Assembly: GCA_003484685.1 (NCBI GenBank)
Contig: DNBB01000016.1
Span: 20,178 to 25,603, forward strand
Length of the DNA stretch: 5,426 nucleotides
Reading direction: 5' to 3'
DNA from: Candidatus Babelota bacterium
Lineage (GTDB): Bacteria; Babelota; Babeliae; Babelales; Babelaceae
The position numbers and the translations under genes were made by a program. Below are positions 1-5,426 of this stretch, piece by piece. Below the pieces are notes generated by a model. It did not search any database. It saw only the letters and a program-made list of their open reading frames with translations, and had not been told where the DNA came from. How positions within the stretch are numbered: position 1 is the first letter of the stretch; each line of letters starts with the position of its first letter.

Positions 1-23
1 CCCGGCCCTACTTTTGTTTTCTT

Positions 24-37
24 TACGCTTTAGCGTA
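24..37 (-). terminator. Small hairpin just downstream of the exported-protein gene; weak terminator candidate
   Basis: TACGCTTTAGCGTA is an inverted repeat whose arms TACGC and GCGTA flank a 4-base loop. It begins immediately after the stop codon of the minus-strand gene ending at 38. On the minus strand it is followed by an A-rich stretch, not a T-run, so it lacks the usual tail of an intrinsic terminator. It may only protect the 3' end or be chance. The real terminator may lie left of the window, where the sequence turns G/C-rich. Confidence 0.25.
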
Positions 38-1057
38 TTATGATGCAATCGCTGCTAGTTGCCCTTGAACACGCGCAACATTTTGCCGTGCAAGGTCACC
101 AAGCTCTTGGACCTTGGCTTTGGCAAGCGCTTTCATTTCTTCTACTGATTTACCGGTTGTTTGCTCAAGCTGCTTGACACCATCAGCTCCACGAGCCTTA
201 ACGATTTCAACCCATTCTTCAGGGGTCTTTCCGGTACGATCGATAATAATAGCCCGAGCTTCAGTCAAGGCTTGTTGACCCAAGCGACGCAAAGCACCAA
301 CTTCTGGAGCAAATTTCTGTTCCATGCGATCCCAGAATCCTGGGGTCTTAAGTTGTGCAATACCATTGCGAATTGCATCGAGCACTTCTTTATTTTGCAA
401 TGCCTTAAGTACCTGTACTAAGGCATAATCAATATTTGCAACATTAATCGTACCACCAAAGCCACGCTGCGCTGCAAAATCCGAGAGCAAAAGCTTTAGA
501 TGGCGCCCCTCAATAGAATCTTTAAGCTCAGCAAGTATTTGAATCAAGCGAGGATGGTAGTTAAAGATAACTTCAAAAATATCGCCCGATTTGATAATCA
601 GCGCATCACCGACACGAGCAACACCATCAAAGTTGCCTTCAGCTAGTGGCTGCACGAGACGGAATACTTCACGCAGTTGTGGCCCAAGATCCAACGCTAA
701 ATCTTTTGCCATTGGTAACACCTTGTCCCAACTAACTTTAGCTAATTGAGTTATTAAGTCACTGTTTTGGGCAAGCACAATAAGCGCATCCCGAACCTCT
801 TTTGGCAACACAAAAAAGCGGTTTAGATTGTCAACCGCCTGAACCGCCATCTCTTTTACTTTTGCAGGATCTACCGGAAGTGGCATTGGCTGAACAACTG
901 GCATGATAGTCTCCACAGCCCCAGCTGGATCACTCCATTCACTTGCCATGAGCAACTCTTGTGCTCCTGGCGTTACTACCTCTTCTACGACCTGTTCAGC
1001 TTGCAAACCCGCCACCATCAAAAGCGCCAGACTTGCCCCAAGAATATACCGTTTCAT
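38..1057 (-). CDS. Exported helical protein of unknown function (339 aa) with C-terminal tandem repeat
   Basis: I do not recognise the family. The first 20 residues form a classical Sec signal peptide: MKR, a hydrophobic stretch (about residues 5-18), then Leu-Gln-Ala before a likely signal peptidase I cut after Ala20. There is no lipobox Cys, so the product should be soluble in the periplasm or secreted. A Pro-rich linker (about 52-64) precedes a body that reads as successive amphipathic helices, with no later membrane segment and no cysteine. Residues 275-326 contain a 26-residue unit twice, each opening TGK(T/S)-x-EE. The last 60 residues are charged and Ala/Lys/Gln-rich, as in long helices or coiled coils. 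The start is supported by AGGAGA at 1063-1068, five bases before the ATG, and by the signal peptide beginning at that Met. A promoter candidate lies at 1213-1241. No enzymatic motif is visible, so a structural or binding role is only a guess. Confidence 0.85.
   Translation of the reverse strand: MKRYILGASLALLMVAGLQAEQVVEEVVTPGAQELLMASEWSDPAGAVETIMPVVQPMPLPVDPAKVKEMAVQAVDNLNRFFVLPKEVRDALIVLAQNSDLITQLAKVSWDKVLPMAKDLALDLGPQLREVFRLVQPLAEGNFDGVARVGDALIIKSGDIFEVIFNYHPRLIQILAELKDSIEGRHLKLLLSDFAAQRGFGGTINVANIDYALVQVLKALQNKEVLDAIRNGIAQLKTPGFWDRMEQKFAPEVGALRRLGQQALTEARAIIIDRTGKTPEEWVEIVKARGADGVKQLEQTTGKSVEEMKALAKAKVQELGDLARQNVARVQGQLAAIAS
80..235 (-). repeat. Two tandem copies of a 26-residue unit inside the exported protein
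   Basis: Residues 275-300 (positions 158-235) and 301-326 (positions 80-157) line up without gaps. Matching positions include Thr-Gly-Lys, Thr/Ser, Glu-Glu, then Lys-Ala-Arg/Lys 12-14 residues into the unit, an Asp/Glu pair and a closing Gln. About a third of positions are identical and more are similar. The copies look like an old duplication of a helical module, since the DNA has diverged. Residues before 275 do not obviously continue the pattern. Confidence 0.55.
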
Positions 1058-1087
1058 ACTACTCTCCTATTATTCCCCACTATGTAT

Positions 1088-1099
1088 CCTACTAGTAGG
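1088..1099. promoter_or_regulatory. Perfect 12-bp palindrome in the 5' leader of the exported-protein gene
   Basis: CCTACTAGTAGG is identical to its own reverse complement. It lies 31 bases upstream of the start codon at 1057 and between that start and the promoter candidate at 1213-1241. A palindrome with no loop fits a dimeric DNA-binding protein better than an RNA hairpin. No regulator gene is adjacent, so its function as an operator is inferred. The surrounding bases do not extend the symmetry. Confidence 0.35.
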
Positions 1100-1212
1100 C
1101 AGGTTCTCGCCTGTACAACAGATTGGGCTCCTATTGCACAACGGGGGAAATGTGGCCAGAACCATGCCATACGTTCTTCTATTCTCTAACAGAATACCTT
1201 TTTTAAATTTCG

Positions 1213-1241
1213 ATTAGCAATAAAATCGTAACATTAGTCAA
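1213..1241 (-). promoter_or_regulatory. Sigma-70-type promoter candidate for the exported-protein gene
   Basis: Read on the minus strand, TTGACT (1241 to 1236; five of six bases of the consensus -35) is followed after 17 bases by GCTAAT (1218 to 1213; four of six bases of the consensus -10). A run of eight T lies upstream of and overlapping the -35. Transcription would start near 1206, leaving a leader of about 150 bases that includes the palindrome at 1088-1099. The spacing is ideal, but the -10 is imperfect and A/T-rich DNA yields such matches by chance. Confidence 0.4.
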
Positions 1242-1301
1242 AAAAAATTTTGAGCTACAAGAGTTGCAACTATTCTATTGGCCCATAGGAAAGGAATCTG
1301 T

Positions 1302-1538
1302 ATGAGAAAAATCTTTTAGTTTTTTGGCGTATTTGCTGGAATAGCAAGCGCTATGCCTACGCGCACCCCACGGCCTAATGACCAAGCGGTCAAGCCAAAT
1401 TTGGGGAGAAATAACATCTTACAGTTCTAGCGGTGCAGTCGTCTCACCAGTCGCCTGTGTTTATCTACAAAGAACAACAACGGCATCAGCGTAACATCGC
1501 AACAGGGGGAACGTATGTCCGCTCCCCCTCGACCATAA
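1302..1538 (+). pseudogene. Relic of a small secreted-protein gene (in-frame stop plus two frame changes)
   Basis: AAGGA at 1291-1295 sits six bases before an ATG that reads MRKIF(stop)FFGVFAGIASA. If the TAG at 1317-1319 were a sense codon such as TTG, this would be an excellent signal peptide with an Ala-Ser-Ala cleavage site after residue 17. The frame continues as MPTRTPRPNDQAVKPN, then meets another TAG at 1428. Near the G-run at 1403-1406 the protein-like reading moves to the +1 frame (WGEITSYSSSGAVVSPVA and on). Near 1470 it seems to return to the original frame (NNNGISVTSQQGERMSAP), ending at TAA 1536-1538. The two shifts compensate, giving about 79 codons. I recognise no family. Choosing frames by eye is subjective, so the second half is less secure than the signal-peptide part. 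Sequencing error, recoding or chance remain alternatives. Confidence 0.4.
1504..1529 (+). other. G/C-rich hairpin between the relic and the uvrB promoter
   Basis: AGGGGGA (1504-1510) pairs with TCCCCCT (1523-1529). After one mismatch, CG pairs with CG further in, around a short loop. Neither strand has a T-run after the stem, so this is not a standard intrinsic terminator. It lies at the 3' end of the relic and upstream of the uvrB promoter, and may be an old terminator that has lost its tail or an RNA-stabilising structure. Confidence 0.35.
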
Positions 1539-1556
1539 AAATTCGCTGCCTTTTGG

Positions 1557-1584
1557 TTGCCACCCAATTAAAAACTGTTATAAT
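1557..1584 (+). promoter_or_regulatory. Promoter of uvrB with perfect extended -10
   Basis: TTGCCA (1557-1562; five of six consensus -35 bases) and TATAAT (1579-1584; a perfect -10) are 16 bases apart. TG at 1576-1577 gives the extended -10 form TGnTATAAT. Transcription would start near 1591, giving a leader of about 29 bases before the uvrB ATG. I see no E. coli-type LexA box (CTGT, eight bases, ACAG) over it: CTGT at 1575 and ACAG at 1598 are far too distant from each other. The sequence therefore gives no sign of classical SOS control, though LexA sites differ between phyla. Confidence 0.75.
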
Positions 1585-1610
1585 TGTAATAAAAGAAACA
1601 GCGACGCATT

Positions 1611-1615
1611 GGAGG
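1611..1615 (+). promoter_or_regulatory. Ribosome-binding site of uvrB
   Basis: GGAGG ends four bases before the ATG at 1620. It is a strong match to the anti-Shine-Dalgarno end of 16S rRNA, slightly closer than average. It fixes the start, which also agrees with where UvrB proteins usually begin relative to the GDQP motif. Confidence 0.8.
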
Positions 1616-1619
1616 CTCA

Positions 1620-3563
1620 ATGTTTAAATTACATGCACCCTTTCCACCCGCAGGGGACCAGCCACAGGCTATTGCGGAGCTATCCAGTCAACGCCCAGGA
1701 AAATCAACGCTCCTTGGAGTTACCGGGTCAGGTAAAACCTATACAATCGCCAACGTTATTGCTCAACAAAAAAAACCCGTCTTGATCCTCTCTCCCAATA
1801 AGACGCTTGCTGCCCAATTGTATGAAGAATTTTCCCTGTTTTTCCCTGAAAACAAAGTTGGCTATTTTGTCAGTTATTACGACTACTACCAGCCCGAATC
1901 TTATCTTCCTGCACAGGATCTCTATATTCCCAAAGAAACCCGCATTAACAGCGAAATCGAGCGCCTGCGCATTGAGGCTACGGCCTCAATTATCAACCGA
2001 CCCGACACGATTATCATCGCTTCCGTCTCATGCATTTACTCATTAGGTAATCCATACGACTACAAAAATCTTTCCTTTAAGCTTTCAGTCGGACAAAACA
2101 TCTCACGCTCAGCGCTACTTCATCAATTAATCGCGATACAGTACGAACGCAATGATATTGAAAAAGATGCGGGCTCCTTTCAGGTGTATGGTCCAGTCGT
2201 TGAGGTACAACTGCCCTACCAACGCGAAGTACTTGCCATCGAACTTGAGGGATCAACAATCGTTCGCCTAACCTGGAATGACAAACAAAACCACCAAGTA
2301 ATCAAGGAACTTGATTCAGCGCTTATCTTTCCGGCAAAACATTTTGTCACGACCGAAGAAAAAAAGGTCAAAGCATTTGCCAGTATCAAAGAAGAACTGG
2401 AAGCCTATTTACCAACTGTAGAAAACCTTACCGTGCGCGAACGCCTCAAAACCCGGGTTGAGTACGACTTAGAAATGATCAAAGAATTTGGTTATTGCTC
2501 AGGCATCGAAAACTATTCGGTCCATTTTGACGATCGATCATCGGGCGAAGCGCCGTACTGCCTCTTCGATTTCTTTGAAAACTTTCTTCTGGTAATCGAT
2601 GAATCTCATATCGCCATTCCGCAACTTCGCGGTATGTACGCAGGCGATGCGGCACGTAAAAAGTCTCTTATCGAATATGGATTTCGTCTACCATCGGCAC
2701 GTGACAATCGGCCCTTGAAATTCGAAGAAATTGAAACCTATTTTAGTGATGTCATCTTTGTCTCTGCAACGCCAGGCGACTATGAAATCAGTAAGTCACA
2801 AAAAGTTGTAGAACAAATCATTCGACCAACCGGACTGGTTGATCCAGAAATTCATATTCATCCACGCGAGGGGCAGCTTGATCGACTCATCAGCGAAATA
2901 CGCGCGACCTCAGCACAAAGTTTTCGCACTCTGATTACCGTCATGACCAAAAAACAAGCCGAAGAGCTCGCACGAGCGCTCGAAGAACGACAACTACGCG
3001 TCTGCTACCTGCATCATGCCCTTAAAACACCCGAGCGCACAGAAATTTTACACAAATTACGTACTGGCGTATTTGAATGCTTAGTCGGTATCAACCTGCT
3101 ACGCGAAGGTCTTGATCTACCTGAGGTAGCACTCGTAGCTATCATGGATGCTGACTTAGAAAGCTTTTTACGCGACAAACGCTCCCTTATTCAGACAATC
3201 GGCCGAGCGGCTCGCAACAGCCACTCAAAGGTATTGTTCTTCGCTGACCGAATAACCAAATCCATGCAAGCGGCACTTGATGAAACAGCACGCCGACGCG
3301 AAAAACAGATGGCCTACAACAAAGAACACTCCATCACACCTACAAGCACAGCGCGAAGCGTAACCAAGAGCATCACGAATAAAGTAGAATTTGGCAAACG
3401 AGCGAAACCAAAAAAGACTGCAACCCCAATACTTTCGCAAGAAGCACGTGAACAAGAACTAAAAGACCTTGAAACAAAAATGCAAGAAGCCGCAGCTCGG
3501 CTTGATTTTGAAGAAGCAATTCGACTGCGACAACGCTGGTTTGATCTACAAAAAAATATCTAG
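1620..3563 (+). CDS. uvrB: UvrABC excinuclease subunit B (UvrB), 647 aa
   Basis: UvrB is the damage-verifying helicase-like ATPase of nucleotide excision repair. UvrA loads it on DNA, it probes the strand with a beta-hairpin, then recruits UvrC for the two incisions. Visible motifs in order: Q-motif AGDQPQAI (11-18); Walker A GVTGSGKT (33-40); the Tyr-rich beta-hairpin beginning SYYDYYQPE (85-93) and running to about 113; ASVSCIYSLG (134-143); FGYCSGIENYS (290-300); Walker B DESH (327-330); GFRLPSARDNRPL (354-366); SATPG (382-386); helicase motifs V and VI, GINLLREGLDLPE (490-502) and QTIGRAARN (525-533). The UVR domain at about 613-647 binds UvrC. Length is slightly below the usual 660-680 and all domains are present, so it should be functional. 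The UvrA-binding region (about 155-245) departs most from familiar UvrBs, for example IELEGSTI where an FFGDEIE-like segment is usual. The gene has its own promoter and is monocistronic. Its stop codon lies inside the downstream hairpin. Confidence 0.98.
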   Translation: MFKLHAPFPPAGDQPQAIAELSSQRPGKSTLLGVTGSGKTYTIANVIAQQKKPVLILSPNKTLAAQLYEEFSLFFPENKVGYFVSYYDYYQPESYLPAQDLYIPKETRINSEIERLRIEATASIINRPDTIIIASVSCIYSLGNPYDYKNLSFKLSVGQNISRSALLHQLIAIQYERNDIEKDAGSFQVYGPVVEVQLPYQREVLAIELEGSTIVRLTWNDKQNHQVIKELDSALIFPAKHFVTTEEKKVKAFASIKEELEAYLPTVENLTVRERLKTRVEYDLEMIKEFGYCSGIENYSVHFDDRSSGEAPYCLFDFFENFLLVIDESHIAIPQLRGMYAGDAARKKSLIEYGFRLPSARDNRPLKFEEIETYFSDVIFVSATPGDYEISKSQKVVEQIIRPTGLVDPEIHIHPREGQLDRLISEIRATSAQSFRTLITVMTKKQAEELARALEERQLRVCYLHHALKTPERTEILHKLRTGVFECLVGINLLREGLDLPEVALVAIMDADLESFLRDKRSLIQTIGRAARNSHSKVLFFADRITKSMQAALDETARRREKQMAYNKEHSITPTSTARSVTKSITNKVEFGKRAKPKKTATPILSQEAREQELKDLETKMQEAAARLDFEEAIRLRQRWFDLQKNI

Positions 3564-3587
3564 CGAGGGCTAAAAAAAGCCCCCGCT
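3562..3587 (-). terminator. Intrinsic terminator between convergent genes, stronger for the minus-strand gene
   Basis: Arms AGCGAGGGCT (3562-3571) and AGCCCCCGCT (3578-3587) flank a six-base A loop. On the plus strand the stem has an A-C mismatch, and the sequence after it has only a weak T content. On the minus strand the same position becomes a G-U wobble, giving an unbroken ten-pair stem, followed five bases later by seven T (3556 to 3550). It therefore suits the gene ending at 3600, whose stop is 12 bases away. It may also slow or end uvrB transcription, and the uvrB stop TAG overlaps the stem. Confidence 0.7.
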
Positions 3588-3599
3588 CTATGCTTTCGG

Positions 3600-5426
3600 T
3601 TAGTTTAATTCATGAGGCGCTTTGTAATTAACGACATATACCTTCATACCGCTTTTTTTGATCAATTCTTGCATGTCATCAAGCTCTAAGATTTCTTTGA
3701 CCCAGAAAGCCTTATTACCAAATGCACCGCACCCTAAACAGGTTAAAAAGAGTTCTTTCACTTTTAAATTAGCGGCCGCAACAATCGTACCGCGGTACAT
3801 GGCATATAAAAGCTTTTTAGCAAAGTTTTCATAATTCTGCGCAAAAGCAGCCTGATTTTTTACTACAAGATCTTTGTACTCTCTGCTATGAGCCAAATCA
3901 AAGGCAGCAGTAAAAATTTGATGAACGCGAGGCAATTCTGAAGCTATAACCCCATTGTAGATATAAAAATTATACTGATTACTCCCCCGCCAACGATTTT
4001 CATTAATAACGCTATTTTTTCTAAACCAATCGGCATATTTTAAACCCGCACCCTTTTGAACATCTTTTGAATATGCACTTGAAACTGGATCATAATATCC
4101 CGAAGTCACTGCGACATCTTTGTGTACTCCAACACTCACATAGTCGAGTATCTCATCTGACTTATCGCTCAAAAAGTCTGCATTAAGCGCTTTTGCCCCC
4201 GGTAAAATCTTCGCGCCATCTATGCGCCAATACCGATCCGAAAAGTTTCCAGTAAAGCCTTTTCCAGAGCTGTGCAGCATTAATCGTTCATCTCTATCTA
4301 TGCAATATTTACGAATGATTGCCGCACCGATAGTCCCAAGAACCGCGTTTTCCCCCTGTACCGCACCATACTGCATATTTTCAAGCCGTTCATGTTCCAT
4401 GCCACCTTCAAGGCAATCAATATTTGATGCGATCTGAAACGCAGCGCCTGGGCGGGTTGCCTGCAAGTACCTAATATCAGTATCGCGAACCGCAAGACGA
4501 CGGGACTCTTCTTTATCAAAGCCCTTTCCTCGATACAAGTCATATTGAGCTTTTGTATCAAATGAAACCAGATCAACAGCACCGTCAACTTTGGCTAATT
4601 TTTTTAATGACGCACTACTTGGCACCAGATAAAATTCAGAGCCGAGCAAAGCCGATCGCAAAGGAAAGGCCTCAAGTTCTTGGGTTATTGGTTTCGGAAG
4701 CTTTTTAAAAACCGAGTCTCCGTCATTTTCTTTGATCGCTTGTAACAATGGAAAGCGAGAAAAATCAGGATACTTTTTAATCAGTCGCTCAAACTCAACT
4801 TCCATAAGTCCCATTACAGAAAAGAATAGAAAGGGACGCGCAACACCTTTCCCATCAGGCGAAAAGATTGGGGGCATTGCCTCAAGTTTTTTAGCAACCT
4901 TTTCTCCATCAGCAAGCATAACAATTGGGCTACCAGCCTCGTCGCGGCCCAAAGTTGCAGGGATATATTTCCATGCTGGCTGCAAAGAACGAATACTAGC
5001 TGCTGCTGGCTCCGTACCTGCAATATAGTAAATGCGCCCCGCAACTGACCCTTCATTTTTTATTCGTGGAAGCCCCGCATCTGTCAGATAAGGTGAAAAT
5101 GGATATTCTTGCTTGTTATAAAACCAGGTTTTTGGAAACCAAAATGACTCTTTCTTAGCGGTCTCCTCTTCTTCGACCAAAGCAACCGTTTTAGTTTTTT
5201 TGTGTCGTTGCTTTTCTGGTTTTATTGGCTGTTGTTCTTTTTCTCCAAAGTCGACCAACTCCTCTTCTTTCTCCGAACTTAATGCCGGCGCAAGCGTACG
5301 CGAAGTATTCGAGTATGCCTCTTGTTCTTGCATTTGTTGGGCAATCATCTTTTGCTGTTCTGCTAATTTTTTTTGTTGCTCCTGTTCAAAAAGATACGCA
5401 CGATATTGTTTAATATAATTAGCTAA
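3600..5426 (-). CDS. Large protein with coiled-coil N-terminus and macro/PARG-like C-terminal domain (5' end outside window)
   Basis: Partial gene: the first Met in the window is at 5348, but the frame stays open for 26 more codons to the edge, reading Gln/Glu/Lys-rich coiled-coil sequence (EQQKKLAEQQK just before that Met). The true start is therefore probably further right. Numbering from that Met: coiled coil to about 10; a charged low-complexity linker to about 66; an aromatic patch FWFPKTWFYN (69-78); a globular region from about 80. Three motifs suggest a divergent macro-like ADP-ribose fold: FQIASNIDCLEGG (304-316), YGAVQGENAVLGT (327-339) and near the C-terminus LFLTCLGCGAFGN (533-545), then a strand MKVYVVNY (568-575). 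From memory, related proteins carry FQxASNFNxLE, TQGPA and LT-x-GGGxFGN at these places, resembling the ligand-loop motifs of PARG-type macrodomains. Assignment rests on motif resemblance alone; substrate and activity are unknown. No membrane segment is visible; the missing N-terminus could hold a signal peptide. It converges on uvrB and shares no operon with it. Confidence 0.85.
   Translation of the reverse strand, partial: LANYIKQYRAYLFEQEQQKKLAEQQKMIAQQMQEQEAYSNTSRTLAPALSSEKEEELVDFGEKEQQPIKPEKQRHKKTKTVALVEEEETAKKESFWFPKTWFYNKQEYPFSPYLTDAGLPRIKNEGSVAGRIYYIAGTEPAAASIRSLQPAWKYIPATLGRDEAGSPIVMLADGEKVAKKLEAMPPIFSPDGKGVARPFLFFSVMGLMEVEFERLIKKYPDFSRFPLLQAIKENDGDSVFKKLPKPITQELEAFPLRSALLGSEFYLVPSSASLKKLAKVDGAVDLVSFDTKAQYDLYRGKGFDKEESRRLAVRDTDIRYLQATRPGAAFQIASNIDCLEGGMEHERLENMQYGAVQGENAVLGTIGAAIIRKYCIDRDERLMLHSSGKGFTGNFSDRYWRIDGAKILPGAKALNADFLSDKSDEILDYVSVGVHKDVAVTSGYYDPVSSAYSKDVQKGAGLKYADWFRKNSVINENRWRGSNQYNFYIYNGVIASELPRVHQIFTAAFDLAHSREYKDLVVKNQAAFAQNYENFAKKLLYAMYRGTIVAAANLKVKELFLTCLGCGAFGNKAFWVKEILELDDMQELIKKSGMKVYVVNYKAPHELN

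Larger units (their letters stand above)
1058..1301. other. Divergent intergenic region between the exported-protein gene and the secreted-gene relic
   Basis: This stretch carries no convincing gene; the short frames across it are weak and lack ribosome-binding sites. It holds the minus-strand promoter candidate (1213-1241), a leader of roughly 150 bases for the gene starting at 1057, and the 12-bp palindrome. An A/T-rich block (1241-1251, A8T4-like) sits just upstream of the -35 and could act as an UP element. For the plus-strand relic, only weak promoter-like hexamers are visible (TTGAGC near 1250 and TATTCT near 1271, 15 bases apart). Confidence 0.5.

Noticed and set aside
1..11. G/C-rich CCCGGCCCTAC at the left edge, possibly one arm of a terminator for the minus-strand gene.
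   Set aside because: The other arm would lie outside the window, so it cannot be judged.
161..421. Plus-strand open frames inside the exported-protein gene (also 903-1217 and 959-1189).
   Set aside because: They are antisense to a gene with a clear signal peptide and ribosome-binding site, and show no start signals or protein-like features.
1088..1118. A closer minus-strand promoter for the exported protein (TTGTAC with TAGTAG 18 bases on, overlapping the palindrome).
   Set aside because: The -10 matches only three of six consensus bases; the pair at 1213-1241 is better.
1180..1204. TATTCT, five bases, AGAATA followed by CC and six T on the plus strand, resembling a terminator.
   Set aside because: The stem is only six mostly A-T pairs, too weak for an intrinsic terminator, and no plus-strand gene ends here.
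1575..1601. CTGT and ACAG around the uvrB -10, considered as an SOS (LexA) box.
   Set aside because: The half-sites are separated by 19 bases instead of eight, so they do not form the E. coli-type operator.
1433..1627. Plus-strand frame of 64 codons running into the start of uvrB.
   Set aside because: It has no ribosome-binding site, spans the G/C-rich hairpin and the uvrB promoter, and its protein reading is unconvincing. Parts of it overlap the better-supported relic in other frames.
4298..5056. Short minus-strand frames (4298-4588, 4814-5056) and plus-strand frames (4222-4437, 4732-5028) inside the right-hand gene.
   Set aside because: They overlap a single long coherent frame carrying the conserved motifs, so they are by-products of its codon composition.
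1..5426. Search for CRISPR arrays, tRNA or rRNA genes, insertion sequences, prophage or toxin-antitoxin genes.
   Set aside because: Reading both strands gave no spaced direct repeats, transposase motifs, terminal inverted repeats or RNA-gene signatures.

Overview
The window is bacterial chromosomal DNA of moderate base composition. It holds one universally conserved DNA-repair gene, uvrB, flanked by lineage-specific genes. Two reading frames begin with Sec-type signal peptides (one intact, one in a broken gene). The third gene resembles, in short motifs, a family I associate with ADP-ribose-handling macro-like proteins, common in eukaryotes and in microbes that live with them. An intact UvrB, orphan exported helical proteins and a eukaryote-flavoured protein together suggest a host-associated Gram-negative-type bacterium. 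Candidatus Dependentiae (Babeliota) is my impression, but it is a guess and nothing in the window proves it.

Layout from left to right. (1) Positions 38-1057, minus strand: a 339-residue exported, almost all-helical protein of no family I recognise, ending in two copies of a 26-residue repeat. A small hairpin lies just past its stop. (2) Positions 1058-1301: a divergent intergenic region with a fair minus-strand promoter (1213-1241), a long leader and a perfect 12-bp palindrome (1088-1099) in that leader. (3) Positions 1302-1538, plus strand: what looks like the wreck of a small secreted-protein gene. It has a good ribosome-binding site and a signal peptide interrupted by an in-frame TAG, then two compensating frame changes. 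A G/C-rich hairpin lies at its end (1504-1529). (4) Positions 1557-1584: a strong promoter with an extended -10, then uvrB (1620-3563). (5) Positions 3562-3587: a hairpin shared by two convergent genes, whose base pairing and T-run favour the minus-strand transcript. (6) From 3600 to the right edge, minus strand: a large protein whose frame stays open to the last base, so its true start lies outside the window. It has a Gln/Glu/Lys-rich coiled-coil N-terminus, a charged linker and a C-terminal domain with macro/PARG-like motifs.

The genes do not form an operon. uvrB has its own promoter and faces the right-hand gene tail to tail; the left-hand gene points away from it. UvrB acts in nucleotide excision repair with UvrA and UvrC, neither of which is in the window. 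I see no tRNA, rRNA, CRISPR array, insertion sequence or phage gene. The parts most worth following up are the macro-like protein, the secreted-gene relic and the palindrome in the leader of the exported protein.
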